From Hyphomicrobiales bacterium (lineage in GTDB: Bacteria > Pseudomonadota > Alphaproteobacteria > Rhizobiales > Xanthobacteraceae), in the NCBI GenBank assembly GCA_016201085.1, contig JACQDO010000142.1, forward strand, positions 1 to 8,624: 8,624 nucleotides of DNA, read 5' to 3'. Each line of letters begins with the position of its first letter. Position 1 is the first letter of the stretch. A program made the position numbers and the translations under genes. Below, piece by piece: positions 1-5,904 of the stretch. The notes under the pieces are model-generated. The model did no database searches and had not been told where the DNA came from. It saw nothing but the letters and a program-made list of their open reading frames with translations.

Positions 1-504
1 GACCACCCGCTTGCCGGTCAGCGGCAGGGTGCATTCCTTGAGGAGCTTGGACTGACCGTCCTTGGAGACGTGCTCCATGGTGACGATCACCGGCTTGACG
101 CCGGCGACCAGGTCCATGGCGCCGCCCATGCCCTTCACCATCTTGCCGGGGATCATCCAGTTGGCGAGATCGCCGTTCTCCGCCACCTGCATGGCGCCGA
201 GGATGGCGATGTCGATGTGACCGCCGCGGATCATGGCGAATGAATCGGCAGATGAGAAAAAGCTGGTGGTCGGCAGTTCGGTGACGGTCTGCTTGCCGGC
301 ATTGATCAGGTCGGCATCTTCCTCGCCCTCATAGGGGAACGGCCCGAAGCCAAGCATGCCGTTCTCGCTTTGCAGCTGCACGGTCATGCCGTCCGGGATG
401 TAGTTCGACACCAGCGTCGGAATGCCGATGCCGAGATTGACGTAGAAGCCATCGCGCAATTCCTTAGCGGCGCGTTCGGCCATCTGCTCGCGGGTCCAAG
501 CCAT
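1..504 (-). CDS. scoB: 3-oxoacid CoA-transferase subunit B, 3' part missing (off left edge)
   Basis: This is the beta subunit of a class I CoA transferase, which with subunit A moves CoA from succinyl-CoA to a 3-oxoacid such as acetoacetate through a glutamyl-CoA thioester in the cytoplasm. The 168 visible residues start [26 protein letters not shown] follows at about residues 23-32, and [11 protein letters not shown] at about 45-55 carries the catalytic glutamate of the SENG signature. [17 protein letters not shown] near the end is also typical. Family members are usually about 210-220 residues, so roughly the last fifth lies outside the window. The ATG is well supported: a GGAGG Shine-Dalgarno sequence (plus-strand 512-516) lies 7 bases upstream. 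The start is 2 bases after the scoA stop, so the two are surely cotranscribed and probably translationally coupled. The exact acyl substrate (acetoacetate or 3-oxoadipate, as in PcaJ) is not settled by sequence; no other protocatechuate genes are in view. Confidence 0.93.
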   Translation of the reverse strand, partial: MAWTREQMAERAAKELRDGFYVNLGIGIPTLVSNYIPDGMTVQLQSENGMLGFGPFPYEGEEDADLINAGKQTVTELPTTSFFSSADSFAMIRGGHIDIAILGAMQVAENGDLANWMIPGKMVKGMGGAMDLVAGVKPVIVTMEHVSKDGQSKLLKECTLPLTGKRVV

Positions 505-506
505 GA

Positions 507-1235
507 TCAGACCTCCTCTCCGGTACCGGCGGGCGCGGGGCGCTTGCGCACGGTGCGTTGTTCGATGTGTTTCTTGGCGTCCGCCACGTGCACGATGCGT
601 TTGACGTAGACGCCCGGCGTGACGATGTGATCGGGATTGAAGTCGCCCGGCTGCACCAGATGCTCGACCTCTGCCACCGTCACTTTGCCGGCGGTCGCCA
701 TCATCGGATTGAAATTGCGCGCGGTCTTGCGATAAACGAGGTTGCCTTCGGTATCGCCCATCCAGGCGTGCACGATCGACAGGTCGGCGACGATGCCGCG
801 CTCCATGATGTAGCGCTCGCCGTCAAATTCGCGCTCCTCCTTGCCCTTGGCGATGTCGGTGCCGACGCCGGTGCGGGTGAAGAAGGCGGGGATGCCGGCG
901 CCGCCGGCGCGGATGCGCTCGGCCAGCGTACCTTGCGGATTGAATTCGATCTCCAACTCGTGGGCGAGGTACTGCTGGGCGAACAATTTGTTCTCGCCGA
1001 CATAGGACGCGATCATCTTTTTGACCTGGCGCGTTTCCAGCAGCAGGCCGAGACCGGCGCCGTCCACGCCCGCATTGTTGGAAACGAATGTGAGATTCTT
1101 CACGCCGCTGTCGCGGATGGCGAGGATCAGCGTCTCCGGGATGCCGCAGAGGCCGAATCCCCCGCAACAAATCAACATGCCGTCCTTGAGCAGCCCGGCC
1201 ATCGCCGCGCGGGCGTCGGGATAAACCTTCTTCAT
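507..1235 (-). CDS. scoA: 3-oxoacid CoA-transferase subunit A
   Basis: This is the alpha subunit (242 aa) of the same class I CoA transferase, first gene of the scoAB operon. The start [16 protein letters not shown] matches the family's usual N-terminus. [13 protein letters not shown] at about residues 25-37 is the CoA-transferase signature 1, and [42 protein letters not shown] and RKTARNFNP are family blocks in the expected order. The C-terminus after YVKRIVHV is a charged tail rich in Lys/Arg that extends past the usual end. Length agrees with ScoA/PcaI/AtoD proteins (about 220-240 aa). The Shine-Dalgarno signal is poor: GAGG lies about 16 bases upstream. A TATAGT hexamer sits only 4 bases before the ATG, with no -35 partner, so the promoter is unclear. 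The alternative name pcaI cannot be excluded. The family call is firm; the substrate is inferred. Confidence 0.92.
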   Translation of the reverse strand: MKKVYPDARAAMAGLLKDGMLICCGGFGLCGIPETLILAIRDSGVKNLTFVSNNAGVDGAGLGLLLETRQVKKMIASYVGENKLFAQQYLAHELEIEFNPQGTLAERIRAGGAGIPAFFTRTGVGTDIAKGKEEREFDGERYIMERGIVADLSIVHAWMGDTEGNLVYRKTARNFNPMMATAGKVTVAEVEHLVQPGDFNPDHIVTPGVYVKRIVHVADAKKHIEQRTVRKRPAPAGTGEEV

Positions 1236-1253
1236 GCCACTATACCGCTCGCC
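1235..1253 (+). repeat. 19-base direct repeat, copy 1
   Basis: TGCCACTATACCGCTCGCC begins inside the scoA start codon (read on the plus strand) and covers its upstream edge. It matches 1809-1827 at 18 of 19 positions, in the same orientation, 574 bases away. Together the copies bracket the small membrane-protein gene. It could be a shared regulator site, the footprint of an insertion, or a chance duplication; the sequence alone does not decide. Confidence 0.6.
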
Positions 1254-1339
1254 TCAATGGCGGCGCTCCTGCCTGAATGTGAGAGAACTTCACTGCCTGC
1301 ATGGCGGGGAGAAAACATCAATACGGGCTGGACGCAAGC

Positions 1340-1660
1340 CTACTGCTGAGTAGCGGCGGGCGGCGTGATGTCGGTGATCGGGTTGCGCGGCCGTTGCGGA
1401 ACCACCGGGGTGGTCGGCGCGGCCGGAACGACCGGGGTGGCGGCCGGCGCTTTCTGGGTCGCCAGCGCGGTCGGCAGCGGTAAGTGGTGCGGGTAATAGG
1501 TCCAGCCCACGAATATGACGACAAACAACACCGCCGACAGCACCGCGCCCATCCCATGACGGCCGAAGGACAGCAGGTTGCCGACATAGGCGGCTATAAA
1601 AACAAATACCGCCAGCAGCACGGCATAGAACCAGTCCACCTGTGCAAGATCGATCGGCAT
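1340..1660 (-). CDS. Small two-helix membrane protein of unknown function
   Basis: I do not recognise a named family for this 106-residue protein. It has two hydrophobic stretches, about residues 10-31 (around FYAVLLAVFVFIAAYV) and about 38-55 (around AVLSAVLFVVIFVGW), joined by a short GRHG turn. A proline-, alanine- and threonine-rich tail follows from about residue 57 to the end (APAATPVVPAAPTTPVVP) and is probably disordered. The start is convincing: GGAGGA lies 7 bases upstream of the ATG. The gene is read in the same direction as scoAB, but 104 bases and one copy of the 19-base direct repeat separate them, so cotranscription is uncertain. The low-complexity tail and lack of conserved polar residues in the helices give no enzymatic clue. 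A real gene is likely, given the start signal and coherent topology. Confidence 0.72.
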   Translation of the reverse strand: MPIDLAQVDWFYAVLLAVFVFIAAYVGNLLSFGRHGMGAVLSAVLFVVIFVGWTYYPHHLPLPTALATQKAPAATPVVPAAPTTPVVPQRPRNPITDITPPAATQQ

Positions 1661-1740
1661 GCTGTCATCCTCCGTGTGCTGCGGCCCCGCCGCTGCCGCA
1701 TATTAGCGCAGGCCCACGATACGGGTCACCGCACCTTCCG

Positions 1741-1779
1741 GTCATTTCGGGGCGCGCGTCAGCGCGAGCCCGGAATGAC
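1741..1779. repeat. REP-like palindrome
   Basis: This is an imperfect inverted repeat: GTCATTTCGGGGCGCGC on the left and GCGCGAGCCCGGAATGAC on the right, around a very short loop. The GTCATT..CGGG end recurs at 5498 and, inverted, at 7840, so it belongs to a dispersed intergenic family in this genome. Palindromes with these ends are common in Bradyrhizobium-type genomes, from memory. It lies in the 170-base gap between the membrane-protein gene and the dehydrogenase, which are transcribed divergently. It is therefore not a terminator for either. Confidence 0.65.
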
Positions 1780-1792
1780 GTGTGTATGTTAT

Positions 1793-1820
1793 TTGCCGAA
1801 ATCCTATTTGCCACTATACC
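1793..1820 (+). promoter_or_regulatory. Possible promoter of the dehydrogenase cluster
   Basis: TTGCCG (1793-1798) and TATACC (1815-1820) are spaced by 16 bases, each matching 4 of 6 consensus positions of a sigma-70-type promoter. Transcription would then begin around 1826-1828, immediately before the ATG at 1831, giving an almost leaderless message. That would fit the absence of a Shine-Dalgarno sequence there. The -10 element falls inside copy 2 of the 19-base repeat. This is inference from weak hexamers. Confidence 0.3.
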
Positions 1821-1827
1821 ACTCGCC
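1809..1827 (+). repeat. 19-base direct repeat, copy 2
   Basis: TGCCACTATACCACTCGCC ends 3 bases before the ATG of the dehydrogenase pseudogene. It differs from copy 1 (1235-1253) only by A for G at position 13. Each copy abuts a start codon, but on opposite sides: copy 1 touches the scoA start (minus strand) and copy 2 the dehydrogenase start (plus strand). Confidence 0.6.
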
Positions 1828-1830
1828 GCC

Positions 1831-2785
1831 ATGCAAAATCTCCTCATCCTCACCGAAGTCCAGGAAGCCATGCGGGCCCGTTACAAGGCCATGCTGCTGG
1901 AGCGGTTCCCCGGACAACTGACCATCAATGTGGTCGGTCACCACAACGACGTCGGCCCCTATATCGCCGATACCGACATCCTGCTGTGCTTTTCGCCGCC
2001 CATGGCCGACCATGTGGTGCGCGACGCCAAGAAGCTGAAATGGATCCAGGCGCTCGGCACCGGGGTCGACAATATCGTCGACCTGCCCTCGCTCGGACCG
2101 GAAGTGGTCGTCACCAATGTGCGCGGCATCCATGGCGCGCCAGTATCGGAAGCCACCATCGCCTACATGCTGTCGCTGGCGCGCGACCTGCCGCGTTCGG
2201 CGCGCGCGCAGGATAAACATGCCTGGGAGCGCTGGCCGTCGCGGCTCTTGGCCGGCAAGACCGTCGGCATTCTCGGGGTCGGGCTGATCGCGGAATATCT
2301 GGCGCCGATCTGCAAGCTGTTCGGCATGACGCCCGCGCGCGAGCAAGGGCTTCGACCGCATGATTCATCGCAACGACCTGCTGAAGATCGCGGGCGAACT
2401 CGACTATCTGGTGGCGCTTGCCCCGCTCACGCTGGAGACGCGCGGCATCGTCGGAGAGAAGCTGCTCGCCGCCATGAAGCAGAGCGCGTACTTGGTCAAC
2501 GTCGCGCGCGGCGGCGTGGTCGACGAGCAGGCGCTGATCGAGGCACTCGACAGCGGCCAAATCGCCGGCGCCGCGCTCGACGTGTTCTCGCAGGAGCCGC
2601 TTCCGGCCGACGATCCGATCTGGCGCGCCAAGAACGTGACCATCTTTCCGCATCTCGGCGGCTACTCGCACGGCTATGAAGAGCGCGCCATGCCGACCAT
2701 CGCCGGCAACATGGCCAAGTTTCTCGGCAACGATCTCAAGAGCATGATCAATATCGTGCGCAAGCCCGCCTCCTGGGGGAACTAA
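1831..2785 (+). pseudogene. D-2-hydroxyacid dehydrogenase, frameshifted
   Basis: Two halves of one NAD-dependent D-2-hydroxyacid dehydrogenase (2-ketoacid reductase, formate/glycerate dehydrogenase superfamily) lie in different frames. Frame one, from ATG 1831 (MQNLLILTEVQEAM), contains the substrate-domain part, including IQALGTGVDNI and TNVRGIHGAPVSEATIAYML, then the start of the cofactor domain, GKTVGILGVGLIAEYL. Frame two resumes at about 2348 (GFDRMIHRNDLL) and supplies the rest: VNVARGGVVDE with the catalytic Arg, ALDVFSQEPLP with the Glu, and FPHLGG with the His. Only 16 bases separate GMT from GFDRM, where I expect about a dozen residues, so a small deletion (about 20 bases would fit) is the likely lesion. 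It removes the second Rossmann strand that contacts the NAD ribose. Frame one stays open to 2679 and would give a nonsense C-terminus. There is no clear Shine-Dalgarno sequence before 1831. The stop is 3 bases before the M24 gene, so the pair was one transcription unit. A sequencing or assembly error in this GC-rich spot remains possible. Confidence 0.85.
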
Positions 2786-2788
2786 ATC

Positions 2789-3985
2789 ATGGCCTTGTCC
2801 GAACGCCTGAACACGCCGATCTCCGACGCCGAACTCACGCGGCGCTGGCAAGCGGTGCGCGCCGCCATGGCACGCGAAAAGATCGATGTGCTGCTGATGC
2901 AGAACAACAACGATCACATGGGCGGCTATGTGCGCTATTTCACCGACATGCCGGCGACCAACGGCTACCCCAACACCGTGGTGTTTCCGCGCGACGACGA
3001 GATGAGCGTCGTCTGCCAGGGGCCATTCGCCGGCAGCGAGACGACGGCGCAAGGCGACGTCAACTGGCGCGGCGTCAAGCGCATCATGACCACGCCGAGC
3101 TATGCCTCCTGCTTTTACACCAAGGACTACGACCCAGAGCTCGCCGCCAAGGCACTGGAGCCATACCGCAACGGCACCATCGGCTTTGTCGGCACCTATC
3201 AGATGTCCTACGCCATGCTCGACTACATCAAGCGCGCGCTGCCGAAGGCGCGCTATGTCGACGCCTCCGACCTGGTCGACCGCATCAAGGTCATCAAGAG
3301 CGCGGAGGAAATGGAGCTGGTGAAACGCGCGGCGGCGATGCAGGACGGCGCCATGCGCGCCGCCTTCGCGGCGGTCAAGCCCGGCATGCGCGACACCGAG
3401 GTGGCGGCGGTGGCGCAGCAGTACAGCGTCTCGCACGGCAGCGAGAACGGCATCTATCTGTGCGCCTCGATGCCGCTCGGTCAGCCATCGAAATTCGCCA
3501 ACAAGCACTTGCAGAACCGCGTCATCCAGAAAGGCGATCAGATCGCGCTGCTGGTCGAGGATAACGGGCCGGGCGGCATGTACACCGAGTTGGGTCGCTC
3601 CTGCGTGGTCGGCGTCAAAGTACCGCAGGCGATGCGGGACGAACTCGCCTTCTGCATGGAGTCGCGGCGCCTGACGCTCGACCTGCTCAAGCCGGGCACG
3701 CCCTGCAAGGACATCTGGGACGCCTTCAACGCCTTCATGCGCAAGAACGGCCGCCCGATGGAGGCGCGGCTCTACTGTCACGGCCAGGGCTACGACCTGG
3801 TCGAGCGCCCGCTGATCCGCAGCGACGAGCCGATGACCGTCGCCAAGGACATGAACATCGTCGTGCATCCCACTTACATCCATGCCGGCACCCTCAACTG
3901 GCTGTGCGACAATTACCTGATCGGCGGCAACGGCCCGGGCGACCGGCTGCACCGGTTCCCGGAAGAGGTGGTGGAAGCAGGCTAA
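2789..3985 (+). CDS. M24-family (pita-bread fold) protein with altered metal site
   Basis: This 398-residue protein has the architecture of the aminopeptidase P/creatinase/prolidase family: an N-terminal creatinase-like domain (about 1-165), then the linker DLVDRIKVIKSAEEMELVKRA (about 162-182) that opens the C-terminal pita-bread domain. Peptidases of this family bind two metals through Asp, Asp, His, Glu, Glu. Here the first Asp block reads VEDNGPGG (E257/D258), the second Asp is E267 in TELGR, the His is kept as H331 in CHGQGYDLVERP, the first Glu is H360 in VVHPTY, and the last Glu is C373 in LCDNYL. Ordinary metallopeptidase activity is therefore doubtful. The same fold serves metal-free or differently liganded enzymes (creatinase, ectoine hydrolase DoeA, the DMSP lyase DddP), so a small-molecule hydrolase or lyase is a fair guess. 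GGGGGA lies about 8 bases before the ATG, which is 3 bases after the dehydrogenase stop. The fold is confident; the reaction is unknown. Confidence 0.87.
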   Translation: MALSERLNTPISDAELTRRWQAVRAAMAREKIDVLLMQNNNDHMGGYVRYFTDMPATNGYPNTVVFPRDDEMSVVCQGPFAGSETTAQGDVNWRGVKRIMTTPSYASCFYTKDYDPELAAKALEPYRNGTIGFVGTYQMSYAMLDYIKRALPKARYVDASDLVDRIKVIKSAEEMELVKRAAAMQDGAMRAAFAAVKPGMRDTEVAAVAQQYSVSHGSENGIYLCASMPLGQPSKFANKHLQNRVIQKGDQIALLVEDNGPGGMYTELGRSCVVGVKVPQAMRDELAFCMESRRLTLDLLKPGTPCKDIWDAFNAFMRKNGRPMEARLYCHGQGYDLVERPLIRSDEPMTVAKDMNIVVHPTYIHAGTLNWLCDNYLIGGNGPGDRLHRFPEEVVEAG

Positions 3986-4026
3986 TTGGGTGTCTTGACC
4001 GCCACGCCCGAGAGCGTCAGGGTTCG

Positions 4027-4042
4027 CCTCCAAAAGTGGAGG
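4027..4042 (+). promoter_or_regulatory. Hairpin covering the ribosome-binding site of the Bug gene
   Basis: CCTCCA (4027-4032), loop AAAG, TGGAGG (4037-4042) form a perfect 6-base-pair stem. The right arm contains the GGAGG Shine-Dalgarno sequence of the gene starting at 4052. Folded, it would block ribosome entry; translation from the upstream gene stops 41 bases before the stem and would not melt it. This suggests translational control or lower expression, by inference. Confidence 0.45.
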
Positions 4043-4051
4043 AGTTTCCCA

Positions 4052-5026
4052 ATGAAAAAACCAATAATTGCCGCGGTATTTGCCAGTGTATTGGCATTGA
4101 CCGGGTCCGCGACGGCGCAGAATTTTCCCAATCATCCGGTAACCATGGTGATCCCGTTCGCCGCCGGCGGACCGCAGGACACCATCGGCCGCATCATCGG
4201 CCAGCGCATGGGCGAACTGCTCGGCCAGACCGTGGTGATCGAGAACGTCGGCGGTGCCGGCGGCATGACCGGCGCCAAGCGCGTCGCCGATGCCAAGCCC
4301 GACGGCTACACCATGATCCTCGGCAGCGTCGGCACCCATGCGCAGAACCAGACGCTGTACAAACGGCCGCTCTACAACGTGCTGACCGATTTCACGCCGG
4401 TCGCTTTCCTCGCCGAGACGCCGATCGCACTCATCACGCGGCCGGACATGCCGGTGAACAATTTCAAGGAATTCATCGCCTACGCCAAAGCCAATCAGAC
4501 CAAGATGCAATTCGGCTCGGCCGGCGCCGGCTCGGCCACGCATCTGGGCTGCGTCGTGCTCAACAGCGCCATGGGAGTCACCATCACCCATGTGCCCTAC
4601 AAGGGCACCGGACCGGCCATGCAGGACCTGATCGCCGGCCGCATCGATTATCTCTGCGAGATCATCGCCACCGGCAAGCCGCAGATCGACGGCGGCAAGG
4701 TGAAGGGCATCGCCATCATGACCAAGGACCGCTCGCCGGTGCTGCCGAATCTCGCCACCACCGGCGAACAGGGCCTCGAGGTGCTGGCCTATACCTGGAG
4801 CTCGCTGTTCCTGCCGAAGGGCGCGCCGGCCGACGTGGTGGCCGTGCTGAACAAGGCGGCGGTCGGCGCGATCGACACGCCGGCGGTGCAGGAGCGTCTG
4901 GCAAAGCTCGGCGCCACCGTCGCCAAGAAGGATCAGCAAAGCGCCGCCTGGCTCGGCAAGTTCGTCGAGAGCGAAGTCAAGAAATGGGAAGCGCCGATCA
5001 AGGCAAGCGGCGTGCAGGTGGAGTGA
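4052..5026 (+). CDS. Bug/TctC-family periplasmic solute-binding protein
   Basis: This 324-residue protein binds an organic acid in the periplasm for a tripartite tricarboxylate transporter, or acts as a sensor. The signal peptide is clear: MKKPIIAAVFASVLALTG with likely cleavage after SATA. The mature part shows the family pattern in order: FPNHPVTMVIPFAAGGPQD, LGQTVVIENVGGAGGMTGA, ADAKPDGYTMILG, THVPYKGTGPAMQDLIAGRIDYL, KDRSPVLPNLATTGEQG and FLPKGAPADVV. Cysteines C167 (HLGCVVLN) and C202 (DYLCE) are the only pair in the mature protein and could form a disulfide; I recall similar Cys in rhizobial members. I chose ATG 4052 because AGGAG lies 8 bases before it and the signal peptide starts there; the in-frame TTG at 3986 would add 22 non-signal-like residues. 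No TctA or TctB membrane partners are in the window. It follows the M24 gene by 66 bases and precedes the RidA gene by 54. Confidence 0.93.
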   Translation: MKKPIIAAVFASVLALTGSATAQNFPNHPVTMVIPFAAGGPQDTIGRIIGQRMGELLGQTVVIENVGGAGGMTGAKRVADAKPDGYTMILGSVGTHAQNQTLYKRPLYNVLTDFTPVAFLAETPIALITRPDMPVNNFKEFIAYAKANQTKMQFGSAGAGSATHLGCVVLNSAMGVTITHVPYKGTGPAMQDLIAGRIDYLCEIIATGKPQIDGGKVKGIAIMTKDRSPVLPNLATTGEQGLEVLAYTWSSLFLPKGAPADVVAVLNKAAVGAIDTPAVQERLAKLGATVAKKDQQSAAWLGKFVESEVKKWEAPIKASGVQVE

Positions 5027-5080
5027 GGCGACGATTGCTCCAGCGGTCTTGCCGCGGCGCGTGGGATGGAGATTTTGACG

Positions 5081-5488
5081 ATGGCCGACATCAAGATTCT
5101 CAATCCCGACACGCTCGGCAAGCCGCTCGGGCAGTATTCGCATCTGACGCGCGTGAAGGCGTCTGAATTTATCTTCATCGCGGGCCAGGTCGGCGTCGAC
5201 AAGGACGGCAAGGTGGTCGAGCCCGACGACTTCGACGCGCAATGCGTGCAGACCTTCGCCAATATCGAGGCGGCGCTGAAATCGGTCGGCGCCGGCTGGG
5301 GCAATATCGTGCAGTTCACCACCTATCTGGTGCATTCGCAGGACATCGCCAAGTTCATGACCTTCCGCCGGCGCGAATTTCCCAAGATGTTTACGAACGG
5401 CGCCTATCCGCCCAACACGCTGCTGATGATCGACCGGCTGGTGCAGGAAGCGCTGCTGGTCGAGGTGCAGGCGGTGGCGGCGATTTGA
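5081..5488 (+). CDS. RidA/YjgF-family protein without the catalytic arginine
   Basis: This 135-residue protein belongs to the RidA (YjgF/YER057c/UK114) family of small trimeric proteins. The classic members deaminate reactive enamines and imines. Family features are EFIFIAGQVGVDKDGKVV near residues 27-44, VQTFANIEAALKSVGAGWGNIVQFTTYLV in the middle, and the final EALLVEVQAVAAI strand. In active RidA an Arg follows the P..P loop and binds the substrate carboxylate; here that stretch reads YPPNTLLMIDRL with N112 at about that position. Loss of this Arg marks the Rid4-Rid7-type subgroups, for which deaminase activity is not established. I prefer ATG 5081 over 5066 because GGAG at 5068-5071 then sits 9 bases upstream and MADIKILNP starts where the family does. 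It is the last gene of the cluster; a palindrome array follows. Its role beside a binding protein and an M24 enzyme suggests an accessory part in a nitrogen-containing compound's breakdown, by inference. Confidence 0.9.
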   Translation: MADIKILNPDTLGKPLGQYSHLTRVKASEFIFIAGQVGVDKDGKVVEPDDFDAQCVQTFANIEAALKSVGAGWGNIVQFTTYLVHSQDIAKFMTFRRREFPKMFTNGAYPPNTLLMIDRLVQEALLVEVQAVAAI

Positions 5489-5497
5489 CTATCTGCT

Positions 5498-5510
5498 GTC
5501 ATTGCCGGGC
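5498..5510 (+). repeat. Half of a REP-like palindrome
   Basis: GTCATTGCCGGGC, 10 bases after the RidA stop, matches the arm of the palindromes at 1741-1779 and 7800-7840. No partner arm follows directly; the larger palindrome at 5518 begins instead. It looks like a remnant or a truncated copy. Confidence 0.5.
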
Positions 5511-5517
5511 TTCTTAT

Positions 5518-5661
5518 TTCCCTCTCCCCTTGTGGGAGAGGGTGCCCGAGCGAAGCGAGGGCGGGTGAGGGGTCGGAGTCTCTTGCGGCACTGACCCCTC
5601 ACCCGGCTCGCGCTCGGATTCCCTCCGCGCGAGCCACCCTCTCCCACAAGGGGCGAGGGAA
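5518..5661. repeat. Long palindromic intergenic repeat (144 bases)
   Basis: The outer arms 5518-5544 and 5635-5661 are complementary at 26 of 27 positions (core CCCCTTGTGGGAGAGGG). An inner pair 5563-5574 and 5593-5604 (GGGTGAGGGGTC / GACCCCTCACCC) is a perfect 12-base match. The middle reads GAGCGAAGCGAGGGCGGG. From memory this is a widespread repeat in Hyphomicrobiales, and its minus-strand reading gives the often-annotated but spurious peptide pieces SLAPCGRGW and PHPPSLRSGTLSHKGRG. Standing 29 bases after the RidA stop, it would fold strongly in the RNA and could end or protect the transcript, although no T-run follows. Confidence 0.85.
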
Positions 5662-5781
5662 GAGAGATTGCCGCTCGCGTACCGTTTCTTTTCCGATTCA
5701 ATTTTCAAACAGCAGACGTGCGTCACCGCCCGTCGTCTTGGCGGCCGGGTGCGCCGTAGTCCCTCTTCCGCCTTCGCCCTG

Positions 5782-5824
5782 CGGACTTCGGCGGACAAGT
5801 CCGTTCCCCTCAAAAGACGAGGGG
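5782..5824. repeat. Two short adjacent hairpins
   Basis: The first is CGGACTT (5782-5788) with AAGTCCG (5797-5803). The second is CCCCTC (5806-5811) with GAGGGG (5819-5824). The second shares three bases with the nested hairpin that begins at 5822, so the two folds compete. Read on the minus strand the region gives GTDLSAEVRRAKAE, a reading I remember from spurious Bradyrhizobium ORFs, which supports a dispersed repeat rather than a gene. Confidence 0.5.
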
Positions 5825-5904
5825 TGGCGCGCCGAGTCAGGCGCAACCTTAACAGTGCACGCACCGTTTCCGGTAACGTGCGGGCGCCTTTCGGCGCGCC
5901 ACCC
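5822..5904. repeat. Four-tier nested palindrome
   Basis: Nested complementary arms share one axis: GGGTGGCGCGCCGA (5822-5835) with 5891-5904, a perfect 14 base pairs; AGGCGC (5839-5844) with 5884-5889; GCACG (5857-5861) with 5877-5881; and ACCG (5863-5866) with CGGT (5871-5874) closing a TTTC loop. A 12-base bulge, AACCTTAACAGT, lies on the left side only. It could be a folded RNA, a REP/MITE-like repeat or a protein target; the sequence does not say which. It carries no start site or coding signal. Confidence 0.6.

Noticed and set aside
1239..1244. TATAGT just upstream of scoA on the minus strand as a -10 element
   Set aside because: It is only 4 bases from the ATG and no -35-like hexamer lies 16-18 bases before it.
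558..1349. 263-codon plus-strand frame opposite scoA
   Set aside because: scoA is certain on the minus strand; this is its mirror frame.
2111..5335. 1074-codon open frame on the minus strand across the dehydrogenase, M24, Bug and RidA genes
   Set aside because: It is antisense to four recognisable genes, its translation is His/Arg/Ala/Asp-rich with no known domain, and strong G/C at third positions of the plus-strand genes explains the lack of stops.
5514..5864. 116-codon minus-strand frame after the RidA gene
   Set aside because: The translation is that of dispersed palindromic repeats (SLAPCGRGW, PHPPSLRSGTLSHKGRG), with no supported start.
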